Positions 38,900 to 46,769 of a stretch of DNA of 64,000 bases are shown here, one piece after another. The DNA lies in contig NZ_JAERRL010000007.1 of NCBI RefSeq assembly GCF_016741785.1, positions 239,216-303,215 on the forward strand. The letters run 5' to 3'. The stretch's first letter is position 1. Each line of letters opens with the position of its first letter. Below the pieces are notes generated by a model. It saw nothing but the letters and a program-made list of their open reading frames with translations. It ran no database searches and had not been told where the DNA came from. The translations under genes were made by a program, and so were the position numbers. The stretch comes from Streptomyces sp. 7-21 (lineage in GTDB: Bacteria > Actinomycetota > Actinomycetes > Streptomycetales > Streptomycetaceae).

Positions 38900-39453
38900 A
38901 CATGTCCCTCCGGGTCGAGCGGCAGGCTGCACAGCGGGCAGGGCGGGCGCCCGGCGTTGACGACGTCCATCGCCCGCTTGGCGAAGGCGCGGGCCATGGT
39001 GCCGCTGATCCGCACGCGCAGCATGGGCGGGCCGTTCTCGTCGTCGCGCAGCAGACGCTCCTCGGCCTCGGCGAACTCCTCCTCGGAGTCTGCGTCGAGC
39101 TCGACCAGCGCCTGGGCCTCGACGATCATGCGCTCGTTCTCACTGTCCCAGGCCAGCGCCATGGTGCCGACCCGGAACTCCTCCTCGACCGGCGTGGCCA
39201 GCGGCGCGGTGTCGGTCAGCTCGGCCGGGGCGACGGCGGGCACGGAGGTCTTGCCTCCCGAGCGCCGCACAACCTCGTCGAGCAGCTCGTCGATCCGCTC
39301 GGCCAGCGCCTCTACCTGGGCCTTCTCCAGCGCGACGCTGGTCGTCCTGCCTGCTGCCGACGCCTGGAGGAAGAAGGTACGCCGGCCAGGCAGTCCGACC
39401 GTCCCGGCGACGAAGCGTTCGGGAGGGTCGTAGAGGAACACCTGACGGGACAC
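38860..39453 (-). CDS. DUF3090-family protein with C-terminal zinc ribbon
   Basis: A 197-residue conserved actinobacterial protein of the DUF3090 family. The C-terminus carries a CPLCSLPLDPEGHVC motif whose three cysteines, with a His, would bind zinc. The N-terminus begins MSRQVFLYDPPERFVAGTVG. It overlaps the PI3K-like gene by 40 bases, so production of the two is coupled. Function is unknown. Confidence 0.82.
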   Translation of the reverse strand: MSRQVFLYDPPERFVAGTVGLPGRRTFFLQASAAGRTTSVALEKAQVEALAERIDELLDEVVRRSGGKTSVPAVAPAELTDTAPLATPVEEEFRVGTMALAWDSENERMIVEAQALVELDADSEEEFAEAEERLLRDDENGPPMLRVRISGTMARAFAKRAMDVVNAGRPPCPLCSLPLDPEGHVCPRQNGYRRSRA

Positions 39454-39571
39454 GTACGGCTCCGTGTGAGTGAGTGTGAGGGACAGTCTGAAACAGCGGG
39501 ATGGGGACGGATCGAGGTCACGGGGTTGTCGCGGGTCACTGGCACCCTACTGCGCGGCGCCGCCGGAGTGC

Positions 39572-40264
39572 TCAGGCACCACCGCCCACGGGCGCCTCGG
39601 TGTCCCGGGCGGTCTCACGCGCGTCGCCGCGCCCGTCTGGCGTGAACTCCGCCAGGTCGCCGGTGTCGCCGAAGCGCAGCAGCAGCGGCGGCTCGCCGTA
39701 GCGGATGGCGGTCACCGACGCCGGGTGGGGCACGAGCCGCTGGAACAGGTCGAGGTGCAGCCCGAGGGCGTCCGCCACGATCGCCTTGATGTTGTCGCCG
39801 TGCGTGCACATCAGCCAGACCGCGTCGTCCCCGTAGTCGCGGGCGACCCGGGCGTCCCAGTCGCGCGCCGCGTCCACGACCCGGGCCTGGACCGCGCGCA
39901 GCGACTCGCCGCCGGGGAAGACGACGGCGGCGGGCTGGTGGCGCACGGTGGCCATCAGCGGCTCCTTGGCCAGGTCCTCCAGCGTGCGGTTGGTCCACTC
40001 GCCGTAGTCGCACTCCAGGAGGCGCTCGTCCTCGTGCACCGGCATGTCGGGGCGGGCGGCGCGCAGCGGGCCGAGGGTCTCCAGGCAGCGCTGCAACGGG
40101 CTGTGCACCGCGACGGCGAGCGGGATGCCGGCCAGCCTGGCGGGCAGCGCCGCCGCTTGCGCGGCCCCCCGCTCGTCCAGGCTGACGCCCGGGGTACGTC
40201 CGGCCAGCACGCCGGAGGAGTTGGCGGTCGTGCGGCCATGGCGGAGCAGCAGCATGGTGGGCAT
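39572..40264 (-). CDS. histidine phosphatase family protein
   Basis: A 230-residue phosphoglycerate-mutase-like phosphatase. The catalytic His is in LLLRHGRTT near the N-terminus, a second His is in CTHGDNIKAI, and an acid residue is in CDYGEW. The family found next to DUF3090 is sometimes called MSMEG_4193-type phosphomutase. The substrate is not known. It is the upstream member of the minus-strand set that continues through DUF3090, the PI3K-like gene and mshC. Confidence 0.88.
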   Translation of the reverse strand: MPTMLLLRHGRTTANSSGVLAGRTPGVSLDERGAAQAAALPARLAGIPLAVAVHSPLQRCLETLGPLRAARPDMPVHEDERLLECDYGEWTNRTLEDLAKEPLMATVRHQPAAVVFPGGESLRAVQARVVDAARDWDARVARDYGDDAVWLMCTHGDNIKAIVADALGLHLDLFQRLVPHPASVTAIRYGEPPLLLRFGDTGDLAEFTPDGRGDARETARDTEAPVGGGA

Positions 40265-40350
40265 GGCGCCAAGCCTAAGACGCCACGGGGCGCGGCGGAG
40301 GCCCGTGCGGCGCCATATCGCACGCCCGGGCGCGTGTTCGCATCAGGGGG

Positions 40351-40382
40351 CGGCCGCGGCGGGGCGGCCGCGCCCGCGGCCG
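40351..40382 (-). terminator. possible hairpin after the LLM oxidoreductase gene
   Basis: A 9-bp perfect repeat CGGCCGCGG/CCGCGGCCG with a 14-base loop lies downstream of the oxidoreductase gene. GC-rich surroundings make chance stems likely. Confidence 0.35.
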
Positions 40383-40413
40383 GTCCGCCGCGCGGTCAGC
40401 GGCGGCCGCCGTA

Positions 40414-41463
40414 TCAGCCGAGGCCCGCCCGCTCCAGGGCCTCGGCCCCGGCCCTGAGGTTGGCGAGCCGCTCCTCGCGGGTCAGGCCGGCGGGCGCCAG
40501 GGTCAGCGTGGTGACGCCGGCGTCGGCGTAGGCGCGCATGCGGTCGGCGACGCGGGCCACGGGGCCCACCAGCGTGGTGGAGTCGATGAGGTCGTGCGGG
40601 ACGGCGGCCGCCGCGCCCTCCCGGTCGCCGGCCAGGTACCGCTCCTGGATCTCGGCGGCCTCGCGGCCGTACCCCATGCGCTGCGCCAGGCGGTTGTAGA
40701 AGTTGTGCTCGCGGCTGCCCATGCCGCCGACGTACAGGGCCGTGTAGGGGCGGAAGTGGTCGGCGAGCGCCCGCACGTCCTCGCCGACGGCCAGCGGCAC
40801 GGTCGGCACGATGTCGAAGCCGTCGAGCCCGGCCCCGGCCTTGGCGCGCCCGGCGCGCAGCGGGGCGAGGACGGTCTCCTCGGCGTGCTCGGGAGCGAAG
40901 AAGACCAGCAGCGCGCCGTCGGCGATCTCGCCCGTCAGCTCCAGGTTCTTCGGCCCCAGGGCGGCGATGTACAGCGGCACGCGCGGCCGCGGCGGGTGGA
41001 TGGTCAGCCGCAGCGGCTTGCCGGGGGCGCCGGGCAGCGGCAGCGTGAAGTGCCGGCCCTCGTGGGTGAGGCGCTCGCGGGCCATCACGCGCCGCACGAT
41101 CTCGACGTACTCGCGGGTGCGGCCCAGGGGGCGCGCGAAGCTGACGCCGTACCAGCCCTCGGAGACCTGCGGGCCGGAGACGCCGAGCCCGAGGCGGAAC
41201 CGGCCGCCGGAGAGGGTGTCGAGCGTGGCCGCGGTCATCGCGGTCATGGCCGGGGCACGGGCGGGGATCTGCATGATGCCCGTGCCCACGTCGATCCGCT
41301 CGGTGTGGGCGGCGACCCAGGCCACGACGGTCGGCGCGTCCGAGCCGTAGGCCTCGGCGGCCCAGCAGACGTCGTATCCGAGCCGTTCGGCCTCGCGCGC
41401 GACCGCGAGGTTGTCCTCGTCCATCCCGGCACCCCAGTAGCCGAGATTGATGCCCAGCCGCAT
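40414..41463 (-). CDS. LLM-class F420-dependent oxidoreductase
   Basis: A 349-residue TIM-barrel enzyme of the luciferase-like family, which in actinobacteria typically uses coenzyme F420. I start it at ATG 41463 (MRLGINLGYWG). Motifs include GYDVCWAAEAYG, the SGGRFRLGLGVSGPQV loop at about 85-100, and the C-terminal VPHDLIDSTTLVGP. The substrate cannot be inferred. It diverges from the aldo/keto reductase gene with an ~80 bp gap. Confidence 0.87.
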   Translation of the reverse strand: MRLGINLGYWGAGMDEDNLAVAREAERLGYDVCWAAEAYGSDAPTVVAWVAAHTERIDVGTGIMQIPARAPAMTAMTAATLDTLSGGRFRLGLGVSGPQVSEGWYGVSFARPLGRTREYVEIVRRVMARERLTHEGRHFTLPLPGAPGKPLRLTIHPPRPRVPLYIAALGPKNLELTGEIADGALLVFFAPEHAEETVLAPLRAGRAKAGAGLDGFDIVPTVPLAVGEDVRALADHFRPYTALYVGGMGSREHNFYNRLAQRMGYGREAAEIQERYLAGDREGAAAAVPHDLIDSTTLVGPVARVADRMRAYADAGVTTLTLAPAGLTREERLANLRAGAEALERAGLG

Positions 41464-41544
41464 ACCCACTGACCCACTCCTTACTCGCTGGTAACGAGAC
41501 CGTCCCACGGACTGTACCGGCCGCCGCAAGTACCCTCAACGGCC

Positions 41545-42528
41545 ATGGATCTCAGGCACCTGGGCCGGACCGGCCTGCGCGTCTCCCGGCTCGGACTCGG
41601 CACGCTCACCTGGGGCCGCGGCACCGACGAGGGCGACGCGGCTCAGCTGCTGAAGACGTTCTGGGAGGCCGGCGGCACGCTCGTCGACACCGCCGATGTG
41701 TACGCAGACGGCGGCGCGGAGGTGATCCTGGGACGGCTGGTCGGCTCGCTGGTGCCGCGCGAGGAGCTGCTGATCGCCACCAAGGCGGGCAGCGTCCCCG
41801 ATCCCGAGCGCCGCTTCGACACCTCACGCGGCCACCTGCTGCCGGCGCTGGACGCCTCGCTGCGGCGGCTGGGGACCGACTACGTCGACCTGTGGCAGAT
41901 CCACGCCTACGACCCGCTGACGCCCCTGGAGGAGACGCTCCAGGCGCTCGACATCGCCGTCAGCAGCGGCCGGGCACGGTACGCGGGGGTGTCCAACTTC
42001 TGCGGCTGGCAGCTGGCCAAGGCGGCCACCTGGCAGCAGGCGGGGCTGGGCACGCGGACGGCCCTGGCCAGCACGCAGATGGAGTACTCGCTGCTCCAGC
42101 GGGGCGTGGAACGGGAGGTGCTGCCCGCCGCGATCGACCTGGGCGTGGGGCTGCTGCCGTCCTCCCCGCTGGGGCGCGGGGTGCTGACGGGGAAGTACCG
42201 GGACGGGACGCCGCCGGGCTCGCGGGGCGCCTCGGAAGGACTCGCGCCGTTCGTCGCGCCGTACCTGGACGAGACGGCGGCGCGGATCGTGGAGGCCGTG
42301 GCGATAGCGGCCGACGGCCTCGCGGTCACGCCGCTCCAGGTCGCGCTGGCCTGGGTACGGGACCGGCCGGGCGTGGTGGCCCCGCTGCTGGGGGCGCGCA
42401 CGGCGCAGCAGCTCAGCGAGGCACTGTCAGTGGAGGGGCTTAGCCTTCCCGATGAGATCAGGCGGGCGCTGGACGACGTCTCCGCTCCGGTGCACCGCTA
42501 CCCCGATCACGACTGGAGTTCGCTGTGA
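41545..42528 (+). CDS. aldo/keto reductase
   Basis: A 327-residue NADPH-dependent reductase. The catalytic tetrad is visible: Asp and Tyr in VDTADVYADG, Lys in LIATKAG and His in LWQIHAYDP. The rest follows the TIM barrel of AKR family 12/13-like enzymes. The stop codon overlaps the GTG start of the RecD-like gene by four bases (GTGA), so translation is coupled, though a functional link to that protein is not obvious. Confidence 0.92.
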   Translation: MDLRHLGRTGLRVSRLGLGTLTWGRGTDEGDAAQLLKTFWEAGGTLVDTADVYADGGAEVILGRLVGSLVPREELLIATKAGSVPDPERRFDTSRGHLLPALDASLRRLGTDYVDLWQIHAYDPLTPLEETLQALDIAVSSGRARYAGVSNFCGWQLAKAATWQQAGLGTRTALASTQMEYSLLQRGVEREVLPAAIDLGVGLLPSSPLGRGVLTGKYRDGTPPGSRGASEGLAPFVAPYLDETAARIVEAVAIAADGLAVTPLQVALAWVRDRPGVVAPLLGARTAQQLSEALSVEGLSLPDEIRRALDDVSAPVHRYPDHDWSSL

Positions 42529-44516
42529 CCTCGGAGCACGCCGCCAGCGCCGCGCCGGAGCCCGGATCCGCCGGGGAGTCCCGGCGGCGCGGCATCGCCG
42601 ACGAACTGCGCGCCGCCGTGCGGGCGGTGGAGAGCGGCGAGCGGAGCGCCGACTCGTTCTTCCCCCGGGAAGAGCCCGCCCTTGCCCGTCAGCCCTCCCG
42701 TCAGTTCTCCGCGGACCGCTCCCCCGCCCGCGGCGCGGGAGCGGACGGCGGGCCCGTGACGGTGCCGGAGGGGCTGACCGCCCTGCTGGAGCGGGGCGGG
42801 GCGCCGACGTCCCTGGCGGTACCGCTGACGGTGGCGCTGGGCGAGGGCGCCGAGCAGGAGCTGCGGGAGGATCCGTGGCGGCTGCTGGCCGCCCCGGGGG
42901 TGACCCCCGAGCAGGCCGACGGCTTCGCCCGGGCGCTGCTGGGCCCCGGCTGCTCCCCCGGGGACGTGCGGCGGACCCGCGCGCTCACCGGGTGGCTGCT
43001 GGAGCGGGCCGCCCTGTCGGGGCACACCGTGCTGGAGCCGGCCGCCGTCTCCCGGGGCCTGGCGCAGTGGTCCGTGCCCGACCCCGAGGAGGCGGTGCGG
43101 GAGGCCGTCGACGCCGGGACGGTGCTGGCCTTCCACGACCCGGCCGACGAAGACGGGGACGCCGGGGCGGACGGCCCGGGCGAGGACGAGGAGGCCGGCG
43201 AGCGCGTGCTGCTGGGCCTGCACGCCCACGCGCTGGCAGAGGAGAGCCTGGCCGACGGGCTGGCACGGCTCGCCGCCACCGTGACCGTGCCGGACGGCGA
43301 GGACGCCGCCGCCTGGGAGGCGGCCGCCGGTGCGGCCCCCTCACCGGAGGCGGCGGCGCTGATCCGGGCCGCCGCAGGGTCCGGGGTGGTGGTGCACACC
43401 GGCGGCGAGGCGGCCAGGGCCGAGCCCGCGGCGCTCGTCGCCGCGGCGCGGGCGCGCGGCCTGCGCGCCGTCGCCGCCGCTCACACGCCGGACGGCCGCC
43501 GGCGGCTGGCCGCGCTGCTGGCCGGGGCCGGAGGCGAGGGCGGGGACGGCGAGGCCGCGGCGGTGACCGTCGCCGGGCTGCTGAGCGGGGAGGAGGGCCC
43601 GGGGCGGGACGCCTCGGGGACGCTGGCCGCCGACCTGCTGGTGGTGCTGGACGCGCCGCTGCTGGACGCGGAGACCGCCGCGTCGCTGGTGGAGTCGCTG
43701 CCGGACGGCACGCGCCTGGTGCTGAGCGGGGATCCGCTGCTGCTGGGCGCGGCCGGCGCGGGCCGGGTGCTGCACGACGTGCTCGCCGCCGGGGTGTGCC
43801 CGCGCGTGGACTCCGGCGCGGTGGAGCCGGGGCCGCTGGGCACGCTGCTCGCCGGGGTCAGGGCGGGCAGGCTGCCGTCCGTGGAGTCGCCCGGCCGGGA
43901 GGTGGTGATCGTGCCGGTGGCGGACGCCGGCCAGGCCGTCCACCGCACGGTCCAGCTGGTGGCCGACTCCATCCCCCGGACGTTCGGCGGGGAGCCGGGC
44001 GGCGCACCCGTGATCGTGCCGGGGCACGGCGGTGCCGCGGGCACCCGGGCGCTGAACGCGGCGCTCAAGGCGAGGCTGAACCCCGGCCCGGGCCAGTACG
44101 GCGGGTTCGACCCGGGCGACCGGGTGGTGTGGTCTCCGGTGCCCGGGCGCGTGCGGCAGGCGAAGGTCGCCGCCGCCGACCAGGCCGGGCTGTGGCTGCA
44201 GGACGCGGAGGGCCGGTTCGCGGTGGCGCGGGAGCGCGTCGCGGACACACTGCGGCACGGCTGGGCCCTCACGGCGCACCAGGCGGCGGGCAGCCGCTGG
44301 CCGGCGGCCGTGGTGGTGCTGCCCGGGGACGCCGGGCAGGCACTGGACCGCTCCTGGGTGTACACGGCCTTCAGCCGGGCCACGACGCACCTGTCCGTCG
44401 TCCAGGGAGCCGGCCCCGCCCTCCGCCGCGCGGTCGCGGGCGAGCCCGTGACGGGCAGGACGACGCGGCTGCGCGGGCTGCTGCGTGAGCACGCCGCGCA
44501 GGTGGCCGCCGGCTGA
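42525..44516 (+). CDS. RecD2-like helicase with eroded ATPase motifs
   Basis: A 663-residue protein that follows the architecture of RecD2: N-terminal helix-hairpin-helix-like region (ELREDPWRLLAAPGVTPEQA, about 112-131) and a C-terminal helicase-like part. However, the Walker A position reads HTGGEAARAE (291-300) with no GKT, the Walker B DExx position reads LDAPLLD (375-381), and motif III reads SGDPLLLG without the usual Gln. Only the C-terminal ALTAHQAAGS and AFSRAT retain traces of motifs V and VI. An active ATPase is unlikely. It may act as a structural DNA-binding protein. Coupled to the aldo/keto reductase. Confidence 0.72.
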   Translation: MTSEHAASAAPEPGSAGESRRRGIADELRAAVRAVESGERSADSFFPREEPALARQPSRQFSADRSPARGAGADGGPVTVPEGLTALLERGGAPTSLAVPLTVALGEGAEQELREDPWRLLAAPGVTPEQADGFARALLGPGCSPGDVRRTRALTGWLLERAALSGHTVLEPAAVSRGLAQWSVPDPEEAVREAVDAGTVLAFHDPADEDGDAGADGPGEDEEAGERVLLGLHAHALAEESLADGLARLAATVTVPDGEDAAAWEAAAGAAPSPEAAALIRAAAGSGVVVHTGGEAARAEPAALVAAARARGLRAVAAAHTPDGRRRLAALLAGAGGEGGDGEAAAVTVAGLLSGEEGPGRDASGTLAADLLVVLDAPLLDAETAASLVESLPDGTRLVLSGDPLLLGAAGAGRVLHDVLAAGVCPRVDSGAVEPGPLGTLLAGVRAGRLPSVESPGREVVIVPVADAGQAVHRTVQLVADSIPRTFGGEPGGAPVIVPGHGGAAGTRALNAALKARLNPGPGQYGGFDPGDRVVWSPVPGRVRQAKVAAADQAGLWLQDAEGRFAVARERVADTLRHGWALTAHQAAGSRWPAAVVVLPGDAGQALDRSWVYTAFSRATTHLSVVQGAGPALRRAVAGEPVTGRTTRLRGLLREHAAQVAAG

Positions 44517-44521
44517 GCCCG

Positions 44522-45199
44522 CTACGGCACGGCGGTGGGCTCCTCGTCGTCGAAGTCCTCGGTGTCGTCCTCCGAGTCGAACGCCTCGCTGATGTCGAAC
44601 CGGCAGACCACCCGCTCGGGGTCGACGGCCTCGAAGGGCGCGGCCAGCCACTCCCCCGGCTCGGCCAGCCGGTCGGCGGCCGTGATCCACAGCGTGGCGT
44701 CGCCTTCCTCCAGACCGAACTCCTCGTGGCGGCTGGCGATCTCGTCCGGCTCGAACTCGCCGAAGAGCACGCCCAGCGCGGACTGCAGGCTCTGGCCCGG
44801 CGTGTCCCCGGGCTCCTGGCTGGCCGCCTCCGGGTCGAGCTCGGCGACGCGCCGCGCCTGCGCCAGCAGACGGCGCATGTCGGTGACGGCGTAGTCGCGG
44901 CGGATGAACACGCTCAGCGCCTCGGGCTCCTCCGGCCCCAGGTAGGGGGTCGTGTCCTCGGTCTCCGGCACCTCGAACGGCGTGACCTCGTCATAGACGT
45001 CGTACAGCATCTCGTCGTACGCCTCGCCCGCGGCGGCCATCTCGTTGAACGCCGCGAACACCTCGCTATCGGCCTCGGGCGCGGGGCTGGGCGCCTTAGC
45101 ACGCCGCTCGATGGCCGCGAGGTGCCGGTCGATCGCCTTCTTGAGGGCCTCGGCGGCGGCACGGACTTCGGCAGCACCCGGCTGCACAGCATCAGACAT
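44522..45199 (-). CDS. conserved acidic cytoplasmic protein, unknown
   Basis: A 225-residue acidic protein started at ATG 45199, although no clear Shine-Dalgarno precedes it and an upstream TTG (45238) in frame is possible. Helical segments with AEALKKAIDRHLAAIERRAK, then a Glu/Asp-rich C-terminus ending DFDDEEPTAVP. No motif that I recognise. It converges closely (5 bases) with the RecD-like gene and diverges from the DUF5703 gene. Confidence 0.68.
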   Translation of the reverse strand: MSDAVQPGAAEVRAAAEALKKAIDRHLAAIERRAKAPSPAPEADSEVFAAFNEMAAAGEAYDEMLYDVYDEVTPFEVPETEDTTPYLGPEEPEALSVFIRRDYAVTDMRRLLAQARRVAELDPEAASQEPGDTPGQSLQSALGVLFGEFEPDEIASRHEEFGLEEGDATLWITAADRLAEPGEWLAAPFEAVDPERVVCRFDISEAFDSEDDTEDFDDEEPTAVP

Positions 45200-45246
45200 G
45201 GTGCAGACGGTATCGGCATCCGGGGCTTGGCCGCACAATAGATCCG

Positions 45247-45435
45247 ATGCCGGAATACGAGTTTCGCGATGTGTATGTGCCGCGGGGGGTTTCCCGGGCG
45301 GCTGCCACCCGACTGCTGACCGAACACGCCGAATACGGGTACTGGGAGCTGGCCCGGTTGCGCCTGTACCCGGACGGAAGCCGCCGCGTGCGGCTGAGAC
45401 GCCGGATCATCCGCCAGCTCCGGCCCACCTGGTAA
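45247..45435 (+). CDS. DUF5703-family small basic protein
   Basis: A 62-residue protein, MPEYEFRDVYVPRG at the start, with a compact arginine-rich end (RRVRLRRRIIRQLRPTW). It matches my memory of DUF5703, a small actinobacterial family with no known role. A terminator hairpin follows 43 bases after its stop, supporting that it is a real transcription unit. Confidence 0.72.
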   Translation: MPEYEFRDVYVPRGVSRAAATRLLTEHAEYGYWELARLRLYPDGSRRVRLRRRIIRQLRPTW

Positions 45436-45477
45436 GGAGGCGGGCACCGGAGCCGGGTCCCGGGTGCCGCAAGCGGA

Positions 45478-45513
45478 AGCGGGCCCCGCGCGGCGCGCGG
45501 GGCCCGCTCCTTT
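45478..45513 (+). terminator. intrinsic terminator after the DUF5703 gene
   Basis: A 13-bp perfect stem AGCGGGCCCCGCG, extended by one pair to 14, with a GGC loop and followed by TCCTTT. It lies between convergent genes and could serve both. Confidence 0.75.
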
Positions 45514-45561
45514 CTGCCGGTTTTCCTGCCGGTTTTCCTGGCGGTTTTCCTGCCGGTTCCG
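45514..45561. repeat. tandem repeat, 4 units of 12 bp
   Basis: Four units of CTGCCGGTTTTC-type sequence in direct succession; units 1 and 2 are identical, unit 3 has one change and unit 4 differs in the last three bases. It fills the gap between the terminator and the chaplin stop codon. Confidence 0.85.
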
Positions 45562-45577
45562 TCAGGTGCGGCGTGCC

Positions 45578-46261
45578 TCAGCCGTGACGGGCGTGGGCCC
45601 GCCGGTACAGCACCACGCCGCCGAGCAGCAGCCCGGCTCCCAGCGGCGCGACGGCGCCGACCGGAAGGCCCGTGCCGGTCTCCGCCAGCTGGTCACCGGT
45701 GCCCTCGTCGGGCGTGCCCTCCTCGGCGACCGGCTCGGGCGCGGGGTCCTGCTCCGCCGTGGGCGGCAGCTCTTCCGGGTCCTCGCTGGACGGCACGTCG
45801 GGCTGCCCCTCCGGCGGGGTGGCCGGCTCCTCGCCGTTGGCGCACTCGTTGCCGAAGGCGGCGTTGCCGAGGCCGACGATGTCGACGCTGTTGCCGCAGG
45901 CGTTCACGGGAACGTCGACCGGCACCTGCACCTCGTTGCCGGAGGCGACGCCCGGCGAGCCTTCCGCGACTCCCTGCGCATGGGCCCCCGATCCCCCCTG
46001 GCCGTGGCCGCCGTCCTCCGAGCCGTTGACGCAGGTGTTGCCGAAGGTCGGGTTGAGCACGCCGACGACGTCGACGCTGTTGCCGCAGGCGTTGACTCCC
46101 ACCTCGACCGGGACCTGCACGCTGTTCCCTGACAGCACGCCCGGTGAATGCTTGGTGACGCCGTCCGCGTCGGAGTCGGCGTGCGCGGCTCCGCTCGTCA
46201 GCGCGAGCATGCCGCCGGCCGCGGCGACGGAGAGCAGGCCCTTTCGTGTGACCTGTCGCAT
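45578..46261 (-). CDS. long chaplin with sortase signal (ChpA/B/C type)
   Basis: A 227-residue secreted, wall-anchored protein. A signal peptide (about 1-28, ending AAHA) is followed by two chaplin domains at about 34-78 and 96-140, each with the Cys pair in ACGNSVD..NxxFGNxC. A Pro/Glu/Thr-rich stalk leads to the sortase motif LAETG, a hydrophobic helix and an arginine-rich tail. Long chaplins anchor the short ones on aerial hyphae and help make the surface hydrophobic. A short chaplin gene lies just upstream on the same strand. Confidence 0.95.
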   Translation of the reverse strand: MRQVTRKGLLSVAAAGGMLALTSGAAHADSDADGVTKHSPGVLSGNSVQVPVEVGVNACGNSVDVVGVLNPTFGNTCVNGSEDGGHGQGGSGAHAQGVAEGSPGVASGNEVQVPVDVPVNACGNSVDIVGLGNAAFGNECANGEEPATPPEGQPDVPSSEDPEELPPTAEQDPAPEPVAEEGTPDEGTGDQLAETGTGLPVGAVAPLGAGLLLGGVVLYRRAHARHG

Positions 46262-46338
46262 GGTTGATTCCCCTGCCTTGTCGCTTCATGGGCGCGGAGT
46301 GGGGGGACCGAGGCTGTCCGCGCCCGCTTCGGAAAGGC

Positions 46339-46376
46339 CGGCGGCCCTGGAGTGCGGGGTGCAACCAGGGCCGCCG
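46339..46376 (-). terminator. hairpin terminator after the short chaplin gene
   Basis: A 12-bp perfect stem CGGCGGCCCTGG/CCAGGGCCGCCG with a 14-base loop lies between the two chaplin genes, 31 bases after the short chaplin stop, so the two are probably separately transcribed. Confidence 0.6.
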
Positions 46377-46407
46377 ACGTCAAGCCCTCATGGTGTGGGG
46401 CACGGTG

Positions 46408-46641
46408 TCACTTGTTGACGCAGGTGTTGCCGAAGGCGGGGTTCAGCAGACCAATGACGTTGATCGTGTTACCGCACAGGTTGATCGGCACGTTGACGGG
46501 CACCTGAATCACGTTGCCGGAGATGACACCAGGGCTACCGACCGCAGCCCCCTGGGCGCCAGAGTCCGCAACGGCCACACCCGCGCCAGCAAGCACCAGA
46601 CCACCGGTGGCAGCCGCAGCAGCGACGACCTTCTTGATCAT
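46408..46641 (-). CDS. short chaplin (ChpD-H type)
   Basis: A 77-residue secreted protein: signal peptide about 1-26 (ending AVADSGAQ) and a single chaplin domain containing NLCGNTINVIGLLNPAFGNTC, with the usual Cys pair. Short chaplins self-assemble into amyloid-like fibrils that lower surface tension for aerial growth. The ATG at 46641 is preceded by AGGAGG. Its position beside a long chaplin resembles the chpC-chpH pair of S. coelicolor. Confidence 0.94.
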   Translation of the reverse strand: MIKKVVAAAAATGGLVLAGAGVAVADSGAQGAAVGSPGVISGNVIQVPVNVPINLCGNTINVIGLLNPAFGNTCVNK

Positions 46642-46769
46642 TCTTCCTCCTTGTTGACAATGCGGTCCCAGCCGGGGACTGCACCGGTTGTAACGAGGAG
46701 AAACAGACCGAGGGCACGAGTTATCGAAGTGGTTCACTCACTCTGGGGAACTTCGAATACAAGAGCGGT

